Source: Thalassobius sp049116315 (GTDB taxonomy: Bacteria > Pseudomonadota > Alphaproteobacteria > Rhodobacterales > Rhodobacteraceae). From it: a stretch of 64,000 bases of DNA. The stretch covers positions 1-64,000 of the forward strand of contig JAGDZD010000022.1 in the NCBI GenBank assembly GCA_049116315.1, in the 5' to 3' direction. Within the stretch, counting starts at the first letter, position 1; each line of letters begins with the position of its first letter. Below the pieces are notes generated by a model that saw only the letters and a list, made by a program, of their open reading frames with translations, was not told where the DNA came from and did no database searches. The position numbers and the translations under genes are program-made. Shown here in pieces: positions 42,424-51,475 of the stretch.

Positions 42424-43550
42424 TGGCTGCCGCATCCCCAGATCTTCCTGAACCAGATCGCATCGAAGGTGCGCCGCATCCGCGCGAAACCCAAAACGTC
42501 TTTGGCCAAGACGCGGCACAAGCTGCCTTTCTTGAGGCGTTTAATTCGGGGCGATTGCACCACGGGTGGCTGATCACGGGCCCCAAAGGTGTCGGCAAAG
42601 CCACATTGGCCTGGCACATCGCCCGATTTTTGCTGACCACACCGGTGGAAACCGGGGACAGCCTGTTTGGCGCGCCCCCAGCGCCGACCTCCCTTGCTAT
42701 TGCCCCTGATCACCCCATTGAACACCGGTTACAGGCTTTGTCCGAACCGGGTTTGTTTCTCTTGCGGCGCGGCCCAAATGACAAAGGCGATAAGCTGGCG
42801 GCGGACATTCTGGTTGGCGAAGTGCGCAAGCTGAAAAACTTCTTTGGTCTCTCAGCGGCTGACGGTGGGCGCCGTGTGGTGATTGTCGATGCGGCGGATG
42901 AGATGAACGTTTCCGCCGCAAACGCGCTGCTCAAAGTCTTAGAAGAGCCGCCCGCCAACACCACGCTGCTGTTGGTTTGCCATCAGCCGTCACGGCTTTT
43001 GCCGACCATCCGCTCACGCTGTCGCGAACTGCGCCTGTCAACCTTGTCACCCGATGACATGCGCCAAGCGCTTGACCAAGCCGGGGTCAACCAAATCCCA
43101 AACCCAGCCGCCTTGGCCGAATTGTCAGCAGGATCAGTCGGCGAGGCCCTACGGCTGTTAAACCTCAAAGGCCTTGAAATATATCAAGAATTAATTGGCC
43201 TCTATAGCAGCCTGCCCAAGATGGATCGCGCGCGCGCCCTGAAATTGGCCGAAGCCGCCGCCGCACGCGGTGCCGAAGCGCGTCTTGATCTGCTGCTGTC
43301 GCTGAATGACCTGTTGTTGGCCCGTTTGGCGCGCACCGGTGCGCTTGGCGCGGCCCCTGCCACCGAAGCGGTTCCCGGAGAAGGGGATTTGTTGCAACGT
43401 CTGGCACCGACCCCCCATCACGGGCGCGCTTGGGCGGACCTGCAACAAGAGATCGGCGCACGAACCCGTCATGGCCGGGCTGTGAACCTTGACCCTGTTG
43501 CGCTCATCCTAGATACGGTTTTCAAGATTCAAAAAACTGCAACAGGCTGA
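42423..43550 (+). CDS. holB: DNA polymerase III subunit delta'
   Basis: 375 residues. ATPase-like clamp-loader subunit: GWLITGPKGVGKATLAWHI is the Walker A region, VDAADEMNVSAANALLKVLEEPP the box VI region, and SRCRELRLS the SRC motif. It loads the sliding clamp with the other gamma-complex subunits. ATG overlaps the tmk stop (TGATG). Confidence 0.94.
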   Translation: MAAASPDLPEPDRIEGAPHPRETQNVFGQDAAQAAFLEAFNSGRLHHGWLITGPKGVGKATLAWHIARFLLTTPVETGDSLFGAPPAPTSLAIAPDHPIEHRLQALSEPGLFLLRRGPNDKGDKLAADILVGEVRKLKNFFGLSAADGGRRVVIVDAADEMNVSAANALLKVLEEPPANTTLLLVCHQPSRLLPTIRSRCRELRLSTLSPDDMRQALDQAGVNQIPNPAALAELSAGSVGEALRLLNLKGLEIYQELIGLYSSLPKMDRARALKLAEAAAARGAEARLDLLLSLNDLLLARLARTGALGAAPATEAVPGEGDLLQRLAPTPHHGRAWADLQQEIGARTRHGRAVNLDPVALILDTVFKIQKTATG

Positions 43551-43563
43551 CCCTGCTCTTCAT

Positions 43564-44370
43564 ATGACCCACCCTATTCAGATCACCGACAGCCATTGCC
43601 ACCTCGACTTCCCCGATTTTGAGGAAGAGCGCGACGCCGTGGTTGCCCGCGCCCTTGAGGCCGGGGTCACCCGGATGGTCACCATCTGCACCAAGCTCAA
43701 GACCGAACCGTCGGTGCGCGCCATTGCCGAACGCTATGCCCCCGTTTTCTACGCCGCAGGCACCCACCCAATGAGCGCTGCCGATGAACCGCTCGTCAGT
43801 GTTGAGGATCTTATCAGCCTCGCTGAACATCCCAAATTTGTCGGCATTGGTGAAACGGGTCTGGATTACCACTACTCCGCCGATAGCGCCGCGCGCCAAA
43901 AGGCCAGCTTGCCGATCCATATCGAAGCAGCGCGCCAAACCAAATTGCCGCTGATCATCCATTCACGTGACGCCGATCAGGACATGGCTGACATCCTCAG
44001 CGCCGAACACCGCAATGGCGCCTTTAGCTGCGTGATGCATTGCTACACCTCAGGCCCTGAGCTGGCCAAAGCGGCGCTGGATCTTGGGTTTTACCTGTCG
44101 ATGTCTGGCATTGCGACCTTCCCCAAAAGCCAAGAGGTGCGCGATATCTTTGCCAATGCACCTGTAGACCGCGTCTTGGTGGAAACCGACAGCCCCTATT
44201 TGGCGCCAAAACCTTTCCGCGGCAAACGCAATGAGCCGGGTTACACCGTGCACACAGCACAAGTGGGCGCCGAGGTCTTTGGCCTCGACTACGCCGCCTT
44301 TGCCGCCCAAACCCAAGCCAATTTTGACCGCCTGTTTTGGAAAGCCGCCCGGTATGAGGCGCAAACCTAA
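43564..44370 (+). CDS. tatD: TatD family metal-dependent hydrolase
   Basis: 268 residues with all TatD metal motifs: SHCHLDF, GETGLDYHY, IHSRDA, MHCYTS and ETDSPYLAP. TatD proteins are 3'-5' nucleases/phosphoesterases. Often metG stands between holB and tatD in alphaproteobacteria; it is absent here. Confidence 0.94.
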   Translation: MTHPIQITDSHCHLDFPDFEEERDAVVARALEAGVTRMVTICTKLKTEPSVRAIAERYAPVFYAAGTHPMSAADEPLVSVEDLISLAEHPKFVGIGETGLDYHYSADSAARQKASLPIHIEAARQTKLPLIIHSRDADQDMADILSAEHRNGAFSCVMHCYTSGPELAKAALDLGFYLSMSGIATFPKSQEVRDIFANAPVDRVLVETDSPYLAPKPFRGKRNEPGYTVHTAQVGAEVFGLDYAAFAAQTQANFDRLFWKAARYEAQT

Positions 44371-45167
44371 TGGCTGAGCTGCGCTTCACCATCTTGGGCT
44401 GCGGCTCGTCTGGCGGCGTGCCCCGATTGGGGGGGCATTGGGGCGATTGTGATCCGACAAATCCGAAAAATGCGCGCCGCCGCTGCTCGATGCTTGTTCA
44501 GCGTATCAGTGACGCGGGCACCACCACTGTTCTGATCGACACCACCCCCGACATGCGCCAACAGCTGCTTGATGCAGGCATTGGCGTGCTGGATGGCGTA
44601 GTCTGGACCCACGGGCACGCCGATCACGTGCACGGCATCGATGATTTGCGCATGGTGGTGTTCAACACCCGTAAGCGCCTGCCGGTCTGGGCCGACGGGG
44701 ACACCCAAAACGATCTCATTTCGCGCTTTGGCTATGCCTTTGTACAACCCAAAGACAGCCCCTACCCGCCCATTTTGGACATGCACACATTAGACGGCGA
44801 TGTCACCATCGGCGGCCCCGGCGGGGACATCACGTTTAGCCCAATCAAAGTCGACCATGGCAGCATCGATGCCTTGGGATTCCGCATCCATAACGTGGCC
44901 TATATGCCGGATGTGGCCCACATCCCCGAGGCCTCTTGGCCCCAGCTCCAAGGCCTTGAATGCTGGATTTTGGACGCGCTGCGCCGCACACCGCACCCGA
45001 CCCATTCTCACTTGGAACAGTCTTTGGCCTGGATTCAAAAGATGGCGCCCAAAACCGCTGTGCTGACAAACATGCACATCGACCTTGATTATCAAACGGT
45101 TGCGGAAGAGACCCCGGACCATATCACCCCTGCCTTCGACGGAATGACCCTGTCCTATCAGATCTGA
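44370..45167 (+). CDS. MBL-fold metallohydrolase (PhnP-like)
   Basis: 265 residues. The opening ILGCGSSGGVPRLGG and zinc motif THGHADHVHG, with further His in KVDHGSIDALG and TNMHID, match the PhnP/cyclic phosphodiesterase-like group of beta-lactamase-fold enzymes. Regularly follows tatD in alphaproteobacteria. Substrate uncertain. Overlaps tatD stop. Confidence 0.9.
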   Translation: MAELRFTILGCGSSGGVPRLGGHWGDCDPTNPKNARRRCSMLVQRISDAGTTTVLIDTTPDMRQQLLDAGIGVLDGVVWTHGHADHVHGIDDLRMVVFNTRKRLPVWADGDTQNDLISRFGYAFVQPKDSPYPPILDMHTLDGDVTIGGPGGDITFSPIKVDHGSIDALGFRIHNVAYMPDVAHIPEASWPQLQGLECWILDALRRTPHPTHSHLEQSLAWIQKMAPKTAVLTNMHIDLDYQTVAEETPDHITPAFDGMTLSYQI

Positions 45168-45185
45168 CCGCTATTTCGCCTTGCG

Positions 45186-45207
45186 CCAAATACTCCCGCC
45201 GGAGGCA
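45186..45207. repeat. Intergenic element with AAATACTCCCGCCGGAGGCA
   Basis: Contains the small hairpin CTCC-CGCC-GGAG. I recall this CTCCCGCCGGAGG sequence as recurring between genes in Rhodobacteraceae genomes; only one copy was noticed here. It may act as a terminator or processing site. Confidence 0.45.
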
Positions 45208-45240
45208 TGCCGACCCTAACAACGACGCAAAGGCCCTTCG

Positions 45241-46173
45241 ATGTTCCAAGACCTGCTCAACGTTGTTATTCCGGTGTTTTTGGTGATCGGCTTTGGCTAT
45301 GTCGCCACGTGGCGCGGGCTGTTGAACGACACGCATATCGATGGGTTGATGAAATACACGCAGGGATTTGCCATTCCCTGCCTCCTGTTCTCTGCGATTG
45401 CCAATCTTGATCTCAGCCAAAGCTTTGATCTGCGACTGCTGGTCTCGTTTTACACGGGGGCAGGCACGGGATTTGCGGCCGGCTTCTTTGGGGCACGGCT
45501 ATTGTTTGGCCGTCCGTGGGAAGATTGCGTTGCCATCGGCTTTATCGGATTGTTCTCAAATTCGGTGCTTTTGGGTCTGGCTATCACCGAGCGGGCCTAT
45601 GGCGCAAACGCCCTGTCGGCCAACTTTGCGATTGTGTCGATCCACGCGCCCTTTTGCTATGTGATTGGCATCACCGCGATGGAAATCATCCGCGCCAAAG
45701 GCCAATCCACCTTGCAATTGGCGGCCACTGTCGGGCGGGCCATGTTTCGCAACGCCCTGCTGGTCGGGATCGTGTTGGGCTTTATCGTCAACTTCAGCGG
45801 CCTTAGCCTGCCAATCTCGCTGACCGCGGCGGTGGATCTGGTCAAGCAATCTGCTCTGCCAGCCGCGATCTTTGGCCTTGGCGGGGTATTGACCCGCTAC
45901 CGCCCCGAAGGTGACAGCAAAATCATCGCCTATATGCTGTTGATCAGCCTTGTGGTGCACCCTTCAATCACCTTTGGCTTGGGGCGCTATTTTGAGCTGT
46001 CAGACGCGGCATTGCGCGGTGCGGTGGTGACGGCGTCGATGGCCCCCGGGATCAATACCTATCTCTTTGCCAATATGTATGGCGTCGCAAAACGTGTCGC
46101 CGCTTCGACGGTTTTGATTGGCACCGCCGCCAGCACCTTGACGGTCTGGGTCTGGCTGCAAATCCTGCCCTAG
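45241..46173 (+). CDS. AEC family transporter (auxin efflux carrier type)
   Basis: 310 residues, about ten membrane segments in two halves, with FSNSVLLGLAITERAYG and MAPGINTYLFANMY typical of AEC permeases. These move small carboxylates or malonate-like compounds. It has its own 73-base upstream space and is convergent with znuB. Confidence 0.9.
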   Translation: MFQDLLNVVIPVFLVIGFGYVATWRGLLNDTHIDGLMKYTQGFAIPCLLFSAIANLDLSQSFDLRLLVSFYTGAGTGFAAGFFGARLLFGRPWEDCVAIGFIGLFSNSVLLGLAITERAYGANALSANFAIVSIHAPFCYVIGITAMEIIRAKGQSTLQLAATVGRAMFRNALLVGIVLGFIVNFSGLSLPISLTAAVDLVKQSALPAAIFGLGGVLTRYRPEGDSKIIAYMLLISLVVHPSITFGLGRYFELSDAALRGAVVTASMAPGINTYLFANMYGVAKRVAASTVLIGTAASTLTVWVWLQILP

Positions 46174-46217
46174 GCGCAGCGTGCGCGACATCGCGCAGGC
46201 CTGCCGGCGCACCTGAG

Positions 46218-47033
46218 CTAGCGATGATGGCGCCGCCCCTTGGCGTTGCGCAGCAGATCCCCAAGGCTCACCGCCAAGAAGATCAACGCCGCCAAGCATA
46301 CAATGCTTGGCCCCGTTGGCGTGTCCCAGATCAACGCGCCCTGCAATCCACCCAGAACCGAGGCTACCCCGATGATCGCCGCAAAGACCGCCATGGCTTC
46401 GGGGGTGCGGCTCAGTGGGCGTGCCGCTGCGGGTGGGATGATCAACATTGCCGCAATCAGCAAAACCCCGACCACTTTGATGGCCACCGCCACCACAACC
46501 GCCAAGGCCAGCGTCAGGACCAATTGCTCTCGTTTTGGGTCGATACCGTTGGCATGGGCCAGATCGGGGTTCAATGTGGCTGTCAACAACGCCGACCAGC
46601 GCCACGCCACCAAGGCAATCGTGACCGCTGCGCCGCCCCATATCACCGCAAGATCAGGCACAGCGACCGCCAGAATATCCCCAAAGAGGTAACTCATCAG
46701 ATCGATACGCACGTTCTGCAAAAATGACACCGCCACCAAACCAAAAGCCAAGGCCGAATGCGCCATGACGCCCAACAGCGTATCCATTGCAAAGCCACGC
46801 CCGCTGAGCGTGCTGACCAAGGTGGCCATCGCCAAAGCCACAACCAAAACCCCGGCAAAGATCGACATTTCAAACCCAAGCGCCAATGCGACGCCCAAGA
46901 TCGAGGCATGCGCCGTCGCGTCGCCAAAATAGGCCATCCGGCGCCAAACCACAAAACAGCCCAAGGGCGCGGCGGCCAGCGCCACCCCGACACCTGCTAA
47001 GGCCGCGCGCACCACAAAATCATCTAAAAACAT
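46218..47033 (-). CDS. znuB: Zinc ABC transporter permease
   Basis: 271 residues, about eight membrane segments. RRMAYFGDATAHASILGVAL and VVGVLLIAAMLIIPPAAAR are typical of ZnuB/ABC-3 permeases. ATG at 47033 overlaps the znuC stop (TGATG); a TTG three bases upstream is possible. A short basic KGRRHHR tail ends it. Confidence 0.94.
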   Translation of the reverse strand: MFLDDFVVRAALAGVGVALAAAPLGCFVVWRRMAYFGDATAHASILGVALALGFEMSIFAGVLVVALAMATLVSTLSGRGFAMDTLLGVMAHSALAFGLVAVSFLQNVRIDLMSYLFGDILAVAVPDLAVIWGGAAVTIALVAWRWSALLTATLNPDLAHANGIDPKREQLVLTLALAVVVAVAIKVVGVLLIAAMLIIPPAAARPLSRTPEAMAVFAAIIGVASVLGGLQGALIWDTPTGPSIVCLAALIFLAVSLGDLLRNAKGRRHHR

Positions 47034-47869
47034 CAACTTTGCACCTTCTGTTTCGCGCTCGGCTCGTCAGTTGAGCCGTGGTTGCAACTCTCATCATGGT
47101 GATGCCGGTGGTCGTGATGATGATCATGGGAATGCGGGTGGTCATGGCCGTGACTGTGATCGTGGTTGTGATCATGGTCGTGGCGATAAAGCGCCAGCGC
47201 CCCCCCGGTGCCCGAGCCAAACAAAGCCCGATATTCCGGGGCCGAGGCAACGATCTCGGGGGCGCCATGACAACAGATATGCCCATTCAGACAAACCACG
47301 CGATCACTGGCGGCCATGACAACATGTAACTCGTGGCTCACCATCAAAACCGCACATCCAAGATCTTGGCGCACCTCTTCGATCTGACGATAGAACGCGG
47401 CCGATCCCGGCTGATCCAGCCCCTGAGTGGCCTCGTCAAGGATCAACAAATCCGGGGCATTCATCAACGCGCGCGCCAACAATACCCGCTGAAACTGCCC
47501 GCCAGACAGATGCACCATTTGTCGATCCACCAGATCAGGCACGCCAGCGCGATCCAATGCAGCTGCAATTTTGGCCACAGGCATGCGGCGCGGCAAGCTG
47601 AGAAACCGCCCCACCGTCATCGGCAAGGTCGGGTCGATATGGAGCTGCTGTGGCACATAGCCAATGCGCAATCGGTCTGCCCGTGTCACCGTGCCCGATG
47701 ACGGGCGCAACGCCCCGATCACCGTTTTCATCAAGGTAGATTTGCCAGATCCATTTGGCCCCACCACGGTGACAATTTCGCCGCGATCAATGTGAAAATC
47801 GACATCCGCCAAAGCCACAACAGCCCCCAGGCGCACATCCGCAGATTTGATTTCAATAAGCCGTGTCAC
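47033..47869 (-). CDS. znuC: Zinc ABC transporter ATP-binding protein with His-rich tail
   Basis: 278 residues. Walker A GPNGSGKST, signature LSGGQFQR, Walker B LLILDEATQGLD and switch VSHELH. The C-terminal 45 residues are His/Asp-rich (from RHDHDHNHDHSHGHDHPHSH on, about 47083-47182), likely a zinc-binding cytoplasmic tail. The GTG at 47869 overlaps the zur stop (GTGA) and has GAGGCGAG upstream, so it is preferred to an in-frame start 33 bases upstream inside zur. Confidence 0.94.
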   Translation of the reverse strand: MTRLIEIKSADVRLGAVVALADVDFHIDRGEIVTVVGPNGSGKSTLMKTVIGALRPSSGTVTRADRLRIGYVPQQLHIDPTLPMTVGRFLSLPRRMPVAKIAAALDRAGVPDLVDRQMVHLSGGQFQRVLLARALMNAPDLLILDEATQGLDQPGSAAFYRQIEEVRQDLGCAVLMVSHELHVVMAASDRVVCLNGHICCHGAPEIVASAPEYRALFGSGTGGALALYRHDHDHNHDHSHGHDHPHSHDHHHDHRHHHDESCNHGSTDEPSAKQKVQS

Positions 47870-48351
47870 GCGCTCGCCTCTTGGGTCTGACAATTTGGGC
47901 AAATCCCAGCGATTTCCAGCACAGCCTGTTCAATCTTAAACCCGGCCGCTTTGACGGCTGCACCCAACTGACCTTCGGTCGGGGAGGTTTCGGTTTCCAC
48001 AACCGCGTCACAGTGGCGGCAGATCAGAAAGACAGGGGCATGGGTTTCTCCGGGATGGCAACACGCCACAAAAGCGTTCAGCTGCTCGATCTTATGGGCA
48101 AAGCCATGGCGCACCAAGAAATCCAGCGCCCGATACGCCACCGGCGGCTGAGACCCTAGCCCTTCTTCGCGCAGAACATCCAAAATCTCATAGGCGCCCA
48201 TTGCCCGATGATCCGAAAGCAAAAGCTCGATCACGCGCTGGCGCACCGGGGTCAACTGCAGCGATTGCTCGGCGCAACGCGCAACGACGGCTTTGACACC
48301 CGTGTCGATGCACCGTGTGTGATCGTGATTTTCAAATCCAACAGCTGTCAT
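47866..48351 (-). CDS. zur: Zinc uptake regulator Zur (Fur family)
   Basis: 161 residues. N-terminal winged helix (about 25-90; RAMGAYEILDVLREEGLGSQPPVAYRAL across residues 50-80) and dimer domain with Cys pairs CRHC and CPNC for structural zinc, plus HxH-rich CCHPGETHAP. AAGAGG at 6 bases fixes the ATG at 48351. First gene of zur-znuC-znuB, divergent from znuA. Confidence 0.95.
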   Translation of the reverse strand: MTAVGFENHDHTRCIDTGVKAVVARCAEQSLQLTPVRQRVIELLLSDHRAMGAYEILDVLREEGLGSQPPVAYRALDFLVRHGFAHKIEQLNAFVACCHPGETHAPVFLICRHCDAVVETETSPTEGQLGAAVKAAGFKIEQAVLEIAGICPNCQTQEASA

Positions 48352-48386
48352 GAAGACCTCTTTGCGACGGCATCTAAATCCCGCTT

Positions 48387-48405
48387 GTAATGTTATAAGA
48401 TACAC
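48387..48405. promoter_or_regulatory. Zur box 1
   Basis: GTAATGTTATAAGATACAC, an imperfect palindrome centred on TTATAA, 36 bases upstream of the zur ATG. It fits the AT-rich GTTATA palindromes of alphaproteobacterial Zur sites. Confidence 0.7.
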
Positions 48406-48420
48406 CTTACAAGCCCAATT

Positions 48421-48438
48421 GATATGTTATACAATTAC
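48421..48438. promoter_or_regulatory. Zur box 2
   Basis: GATATGTTATACAATTAC, an imperfect palindrome with the same TGTTATA core as box 1. It overlaps an in-frame ATG at 48424, which argues that znuA really starts at 48454. Confidence 0.7.
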
Positions 48439-48453
48439 ACTCGAAAGTTCGCT

Positions 48454-49551
48454 ATGCGTCGCTACACTGCTTTGATCCCGCTTTTCCTGCCCACAACTGC
48501 TTTGGCCGACGTTCCCAAGGTCAGCGTTGATATTGCCCCTTTGCATTCACTTGTTGCACAGGTCATGGGTGACCTTGGAACTCCGGATTTGATCCTAGAG
48601 CCCGGAGCCTCTCCACATGGCTACTCAATGCGCCCGTCACAGGCGCGGGCTTTGTCCAAATCTGACGTGGTGTTTTGGATCGGAGAGTCGCTGGAGCCAT
48701 GGCTGGTTGGCCCGCTTGAAAAGATCGCCAAGAACGCCGTTCAGGTCGAAATGCTTGACCTAGAGGGCACCTTGGTTCTGGAAGCGCGCAATCTGTCGGT
48801 GTTTGACCAAGAGGATGAGCACGACGATCACCATGACGAGCATGACGAGCATGACGAGCATGACGAGCATGACGAGCATGACGAGCATGACGAGCATGAC
48901 GAGCATGACGAGCATGACGAGCATGACGAGCATGACGAGCATGACGAGCATGACGAGCATGACGAGCATGCGGGCGATGATCACGCAGCGCAAGAAGAAG
49001 ATCACCATAATGACGATCACGGTGCTCATGACCATGGCGGGATTGATCCCCATGCCTGGCTTGACCCACACAACGCCAAGCTTTGGGTGACCGCAATTGC
49101 CGAAACCTTGTCGCAAGCCGACCCAGAAAACGCGCAGACCTATCAGGCAAATGCCACCGCCGCCGCCCAAACTCTGGCCGAGATGGACGCGCGGTTTGAC
49201 GCCAGCCTTTCGCAGCTCAGCGGCCAACACTTCCTGACTTATCACGATGGGTATCAGTATTTCGAAGCCCGCTATGGCCTCCACAATAGTGGCGCAATTG
49301 CCCGCGGCGATGCCACGCCCCCAAGCCCAGCGCGCCTGAAGGATCTGCGTGCGCAAATTGAGGCCGACAAGATCGATTGTGCCTTCTCGGAACCTCAATT
49401 CAACGACACGCTGTTTGACGCCATCTTTGGCGCCTTGCCCTATCAGTTGGAAACGCTGGACCCCTTGGGACAGCACCTCACACCGGGGCCTGCGCTTTAT
49501 GGTGATCTGCTCGAAACCATGGCGGGCAACGTTGCAAAGTGCCTGAAGTAA
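48454..49551 (+). CDS. znuA: Zinc ABC transporter periplasmic binding protein with HDE repeat loop
   Basis: 365 residues. Signal peptide MRRYTALIPLFLPTTALA. Zinc ligands are expected at the His of DIAPLHSLV, ASPHGYSM and TYHDGYQ. Between the first lobes lies the His-rich loop, which here holds 15 perfect HDE units (residues 127-171) followed by DDH/NDDHGAHDHGG. The upstream ATG at 48424 falls inside a Zur box, so 48454 is chosen. It feeds zinc to ZnuBC; zinc-dependent repression by Zur is expected. Confidence 0.94.
   Translation: MRRYTALIPLFLPTTALADVPKVSVDIAPLHSLVAQVMGDLGTPDLILEPGASPHGYSMRPSQARALSKSDVVFWIGESLEPWLVGPLEKIAKNAVQVEMLDLEGTLVLEARNLSVFDQEDEHDDHHDEHDEHDEHDEHDEHDEHDEHDEHDEHDEHDEHDEHDEHDEHDEHAGDDHAAQEEDHHNDDHGAHDHGGIDPHAWLDPHNAKLWVTAIAETLSQADPENAQTYQANATAAAQTLAEMDARFDASLSQLSGQHFLTYHDGYQYFEARYGLHNSGAIARGDATPPSPARLKDLRAQIEADKIDCAFSEPQFNDTLFDAIFGALPYQLETLDPLGQHLTPGPALYGDLLETMAGNVAKCLK
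48832..48966 (+). repeat. 15 perfect tandem copies of CATGACGAG in znuA
   Basis: Fifteen identical 9-bp units, each coding His-Asp-Glu in frame, with no synonymous change between copies. A partial CATG follows. This points to very recent expansion; length changes keep the frame. Confidence 0.97.
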
Positions 49552-49654
49552 TCACCGGCGCTTTTTTGCAAAGATCCCCAGAAATCTAAACGCCCATGGT
49601 GCTGCGCCGACCTTGTCTTTAAGGTGGGCGCAGTCTGCCATTTACGATTCTGGA

Positions 49655-51475
49655 ATGCTGCCCGCTGTGTCCAAATTGCGCCCTCTTGTGCGACCGCTGT
49701 GTGTCACAGCGTGTCTTTGCGTTGCTCCGCTGACCACGTTTCAACCTGCTCAGGCTTTGGGCCGTTTGGACATTGCGCTTGAAGGCGATCAAAACGACAG
49801 TTTGCTGGGCCAGCTCACCGCAGCCTCCTTGCTGAAACAGGCGCAAAACAACGGCACAACCGAAGCACAAGATCTGTTTTCCTCTGCCTTGGCGGACTAT
49901 CAGCGGCTCTTGGAAACCCTCTATGCCGAAGGATATTATTCGGCCACCATTCGCATTGCGATCGATGGGCGCGAAGCGGCGTTGATACCGCCCCTGTCGC
50001 CGCCCAATACGATTGACCAAATTGCGGTCACCGTTGACCCCGGCCCGCAGTTCAAATTCACCACAACTTCGATTGCCCCTATCCCCGCCGACACCGATCT
50101 GCCCAATGGATTTCAGACTGGGCAAATTGCACGCAGCAGCGACGTTCTGGCTGCGGTCCGCACCTCGATCGACACCTGGCGCGAAGACGGTCACGCCAAA
50201 GCCCGTGTTGCCCAGCAATCCCTTGAAGCTGATCACCGTGCACACACCCTGTCTGCGACAGTTCAAATTGACCCCGGCCCGGCACTCACCTTCGGCGCTT
50301 TGATCCCGTCGGGCGATAGCGCTGTGCGCCCCGAGCGTATCAAGGCCATTGCCGGGCTGCCCACTGGGCAACAGTTTTCACCGTCAGAGCTTGAAACCGC
50401 AGCCAATCGCCTGCGGCGCACCGGCGCGTTTCAATCCGTCGCAACCACCGAAGCAGAAATCCCTACCCCAGACCAACAACTGGACATCGGCGTTGAGGTT
50501 GTGGATGCCTTACCGCGCCGTTTTGGTGCCGGCGTTGAGCTGTCGACCCAAGATGGGTTGACCCTGTCAGGGTTCTGGATGCATCGCAACTTGCTTGGAG
50601 GGGCGGAGCGACTGCGCTTTGACATCGAGATTGCCGGCATTGCGGGGCAATCCAGCGGCATGGATTATGCCCTTTCAACCCGATTTGATCGCCCCGCCAT
50701 CTATGGGGCTGACACCGCAGGTTTTGCTCTGCTGGATGTCAGTTCAATCAACGAACCAAGCTATAGCGCAGATGCCTTTAAGGCGGGCCTCGGCGTCAGC
50801 CGCATCTTTGGGCCCGCGCGCACCGGCGAATTGGGCCTGACGTTCAGCTACGCAGAAACCAACGACGTGTACGGCGCGCGCAATTTCACGCTGCTCGAAG
50901 TGCCCGTGTCCTTTCAGCAAGACCGCCGCGACACAGTGCTTAACCCCAGCAGTGGTCATTACCTTGATGTGACCCTCACCCCATTTATTGGGCTTGCTGG
51001 GGAACAACACGGCGCCCAGCTAAAGTTTGACGGGCGGGTGTATAAGGCACTTAGCCCGACAGTGGTGGCCGCGACCCGCCTACAGGTTGGCTCTGTCTTT
51101 GGCTCGTCTTTGGCCGGCACATCCCCGGGCTATTTGTTCTATTCCGGCGGTGGGGGCACCGTTCGCGGTCAATCCTATCAATCCCTTGGGGTTGCTGTGT
51201 CAGGGGGCACCACGGGGGGGCGCAGCTTTGTCGGACTGTCCACAGAATTGCGGGCTGAGTTGAACGCCGCCTTTAGCTTGGTTGGATTTGCCGACGCAGG
51301 CTATATCGGCTCGGAGAGCTTTTACAACGGCACCGGCGCATGGCACGCTGGGGCAGGCTTGGGCGTGCGATATAACACCTCTGTGGGGCCGTTACGCTTG
51401 GATCTGGCTGGCCCGATTGCGGGCAACACCAGCTCTGGATTGCAAGTTTACATCGGTATAGGGCAGGCTTTCTGA
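49655..51475 (+). CDS. tamA: Autotransporter assembly factor TamA (Omp85 family)
   Basis: 606 residues. Signal peptide about 1-35 (ending PAQALG), POTRA domains (about 40-250), then the 16-strand Omp85 barrel with GGGGTVRGQSYQSLG as the lid/RGY-like loop and C-terminal LRLDLAGPIAG ... GIGQAF ending in aromatic Phe. Start at 49655 has only a weak CTGGA site; an in-frame TTG 42 bases upstream is less likely. Works with TamB in outer-membrane protein insertion or lipid transport. Confidence 0.9.
   Translation: MLPAVSKLRPLVRPLCVTACLCVAPLTTFQPAQALGRLDIALEGDQNDSLLGQLTAASLLKQAQNNGTTEAQDLFSSALADYQRLLETLYAEGYYSATIRIAIDGREAALIPPLSPPNTIDQIAVTVDPGPQFKFTTTSIAPIPADTDLPNGFQTGQIARSSDVLAAVRTSIDTWREDGHAKARVAQQSLEADHRAHTLSATVQIDPGPALTFGALIPSGDSAVRPERIKAIAGLPTGQQFSPSELETAANRLRRTGAFQSVATTEAEIPTPDQQLDIGVEVVDALPRRFGAGVELSTQDGLTLSGFWMHRNLLGGAERLRFDIEIAGIAGQSSGMDYALSTRFDRPAIYGADTAGFALLDVSSINEPSYSADAFKAGLGVSRIFGPARTGELGLTFSYAETNDVYGARNFTLLEVPVSFQQDRRDTVLNPSSGHYLDVTLTPFIGLAGEQHGAQLKFDGRVYKALSPTVVAATRLQVGSVFGSSLAGTSPGYLFYSGGGGTVRGQSYQSLGVAVSGGTTGGRSFVGLSTELRAELNAAFSLVGFADAGYIGSESFYNGTGAWHAGAGLGVRYNTSVGPLRLDLAGPIAGNTSSGLQVYIGIGQAF

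Noticed and set aside
48563..49476. Long open frames antisense to znuA rich in Ala-Arg-His or Val-Met-Leu repeats
   Set aside because: They are created by the 9-bp repeat being open in every frame; the sense frame has the ZnuA domains and signal peptide.
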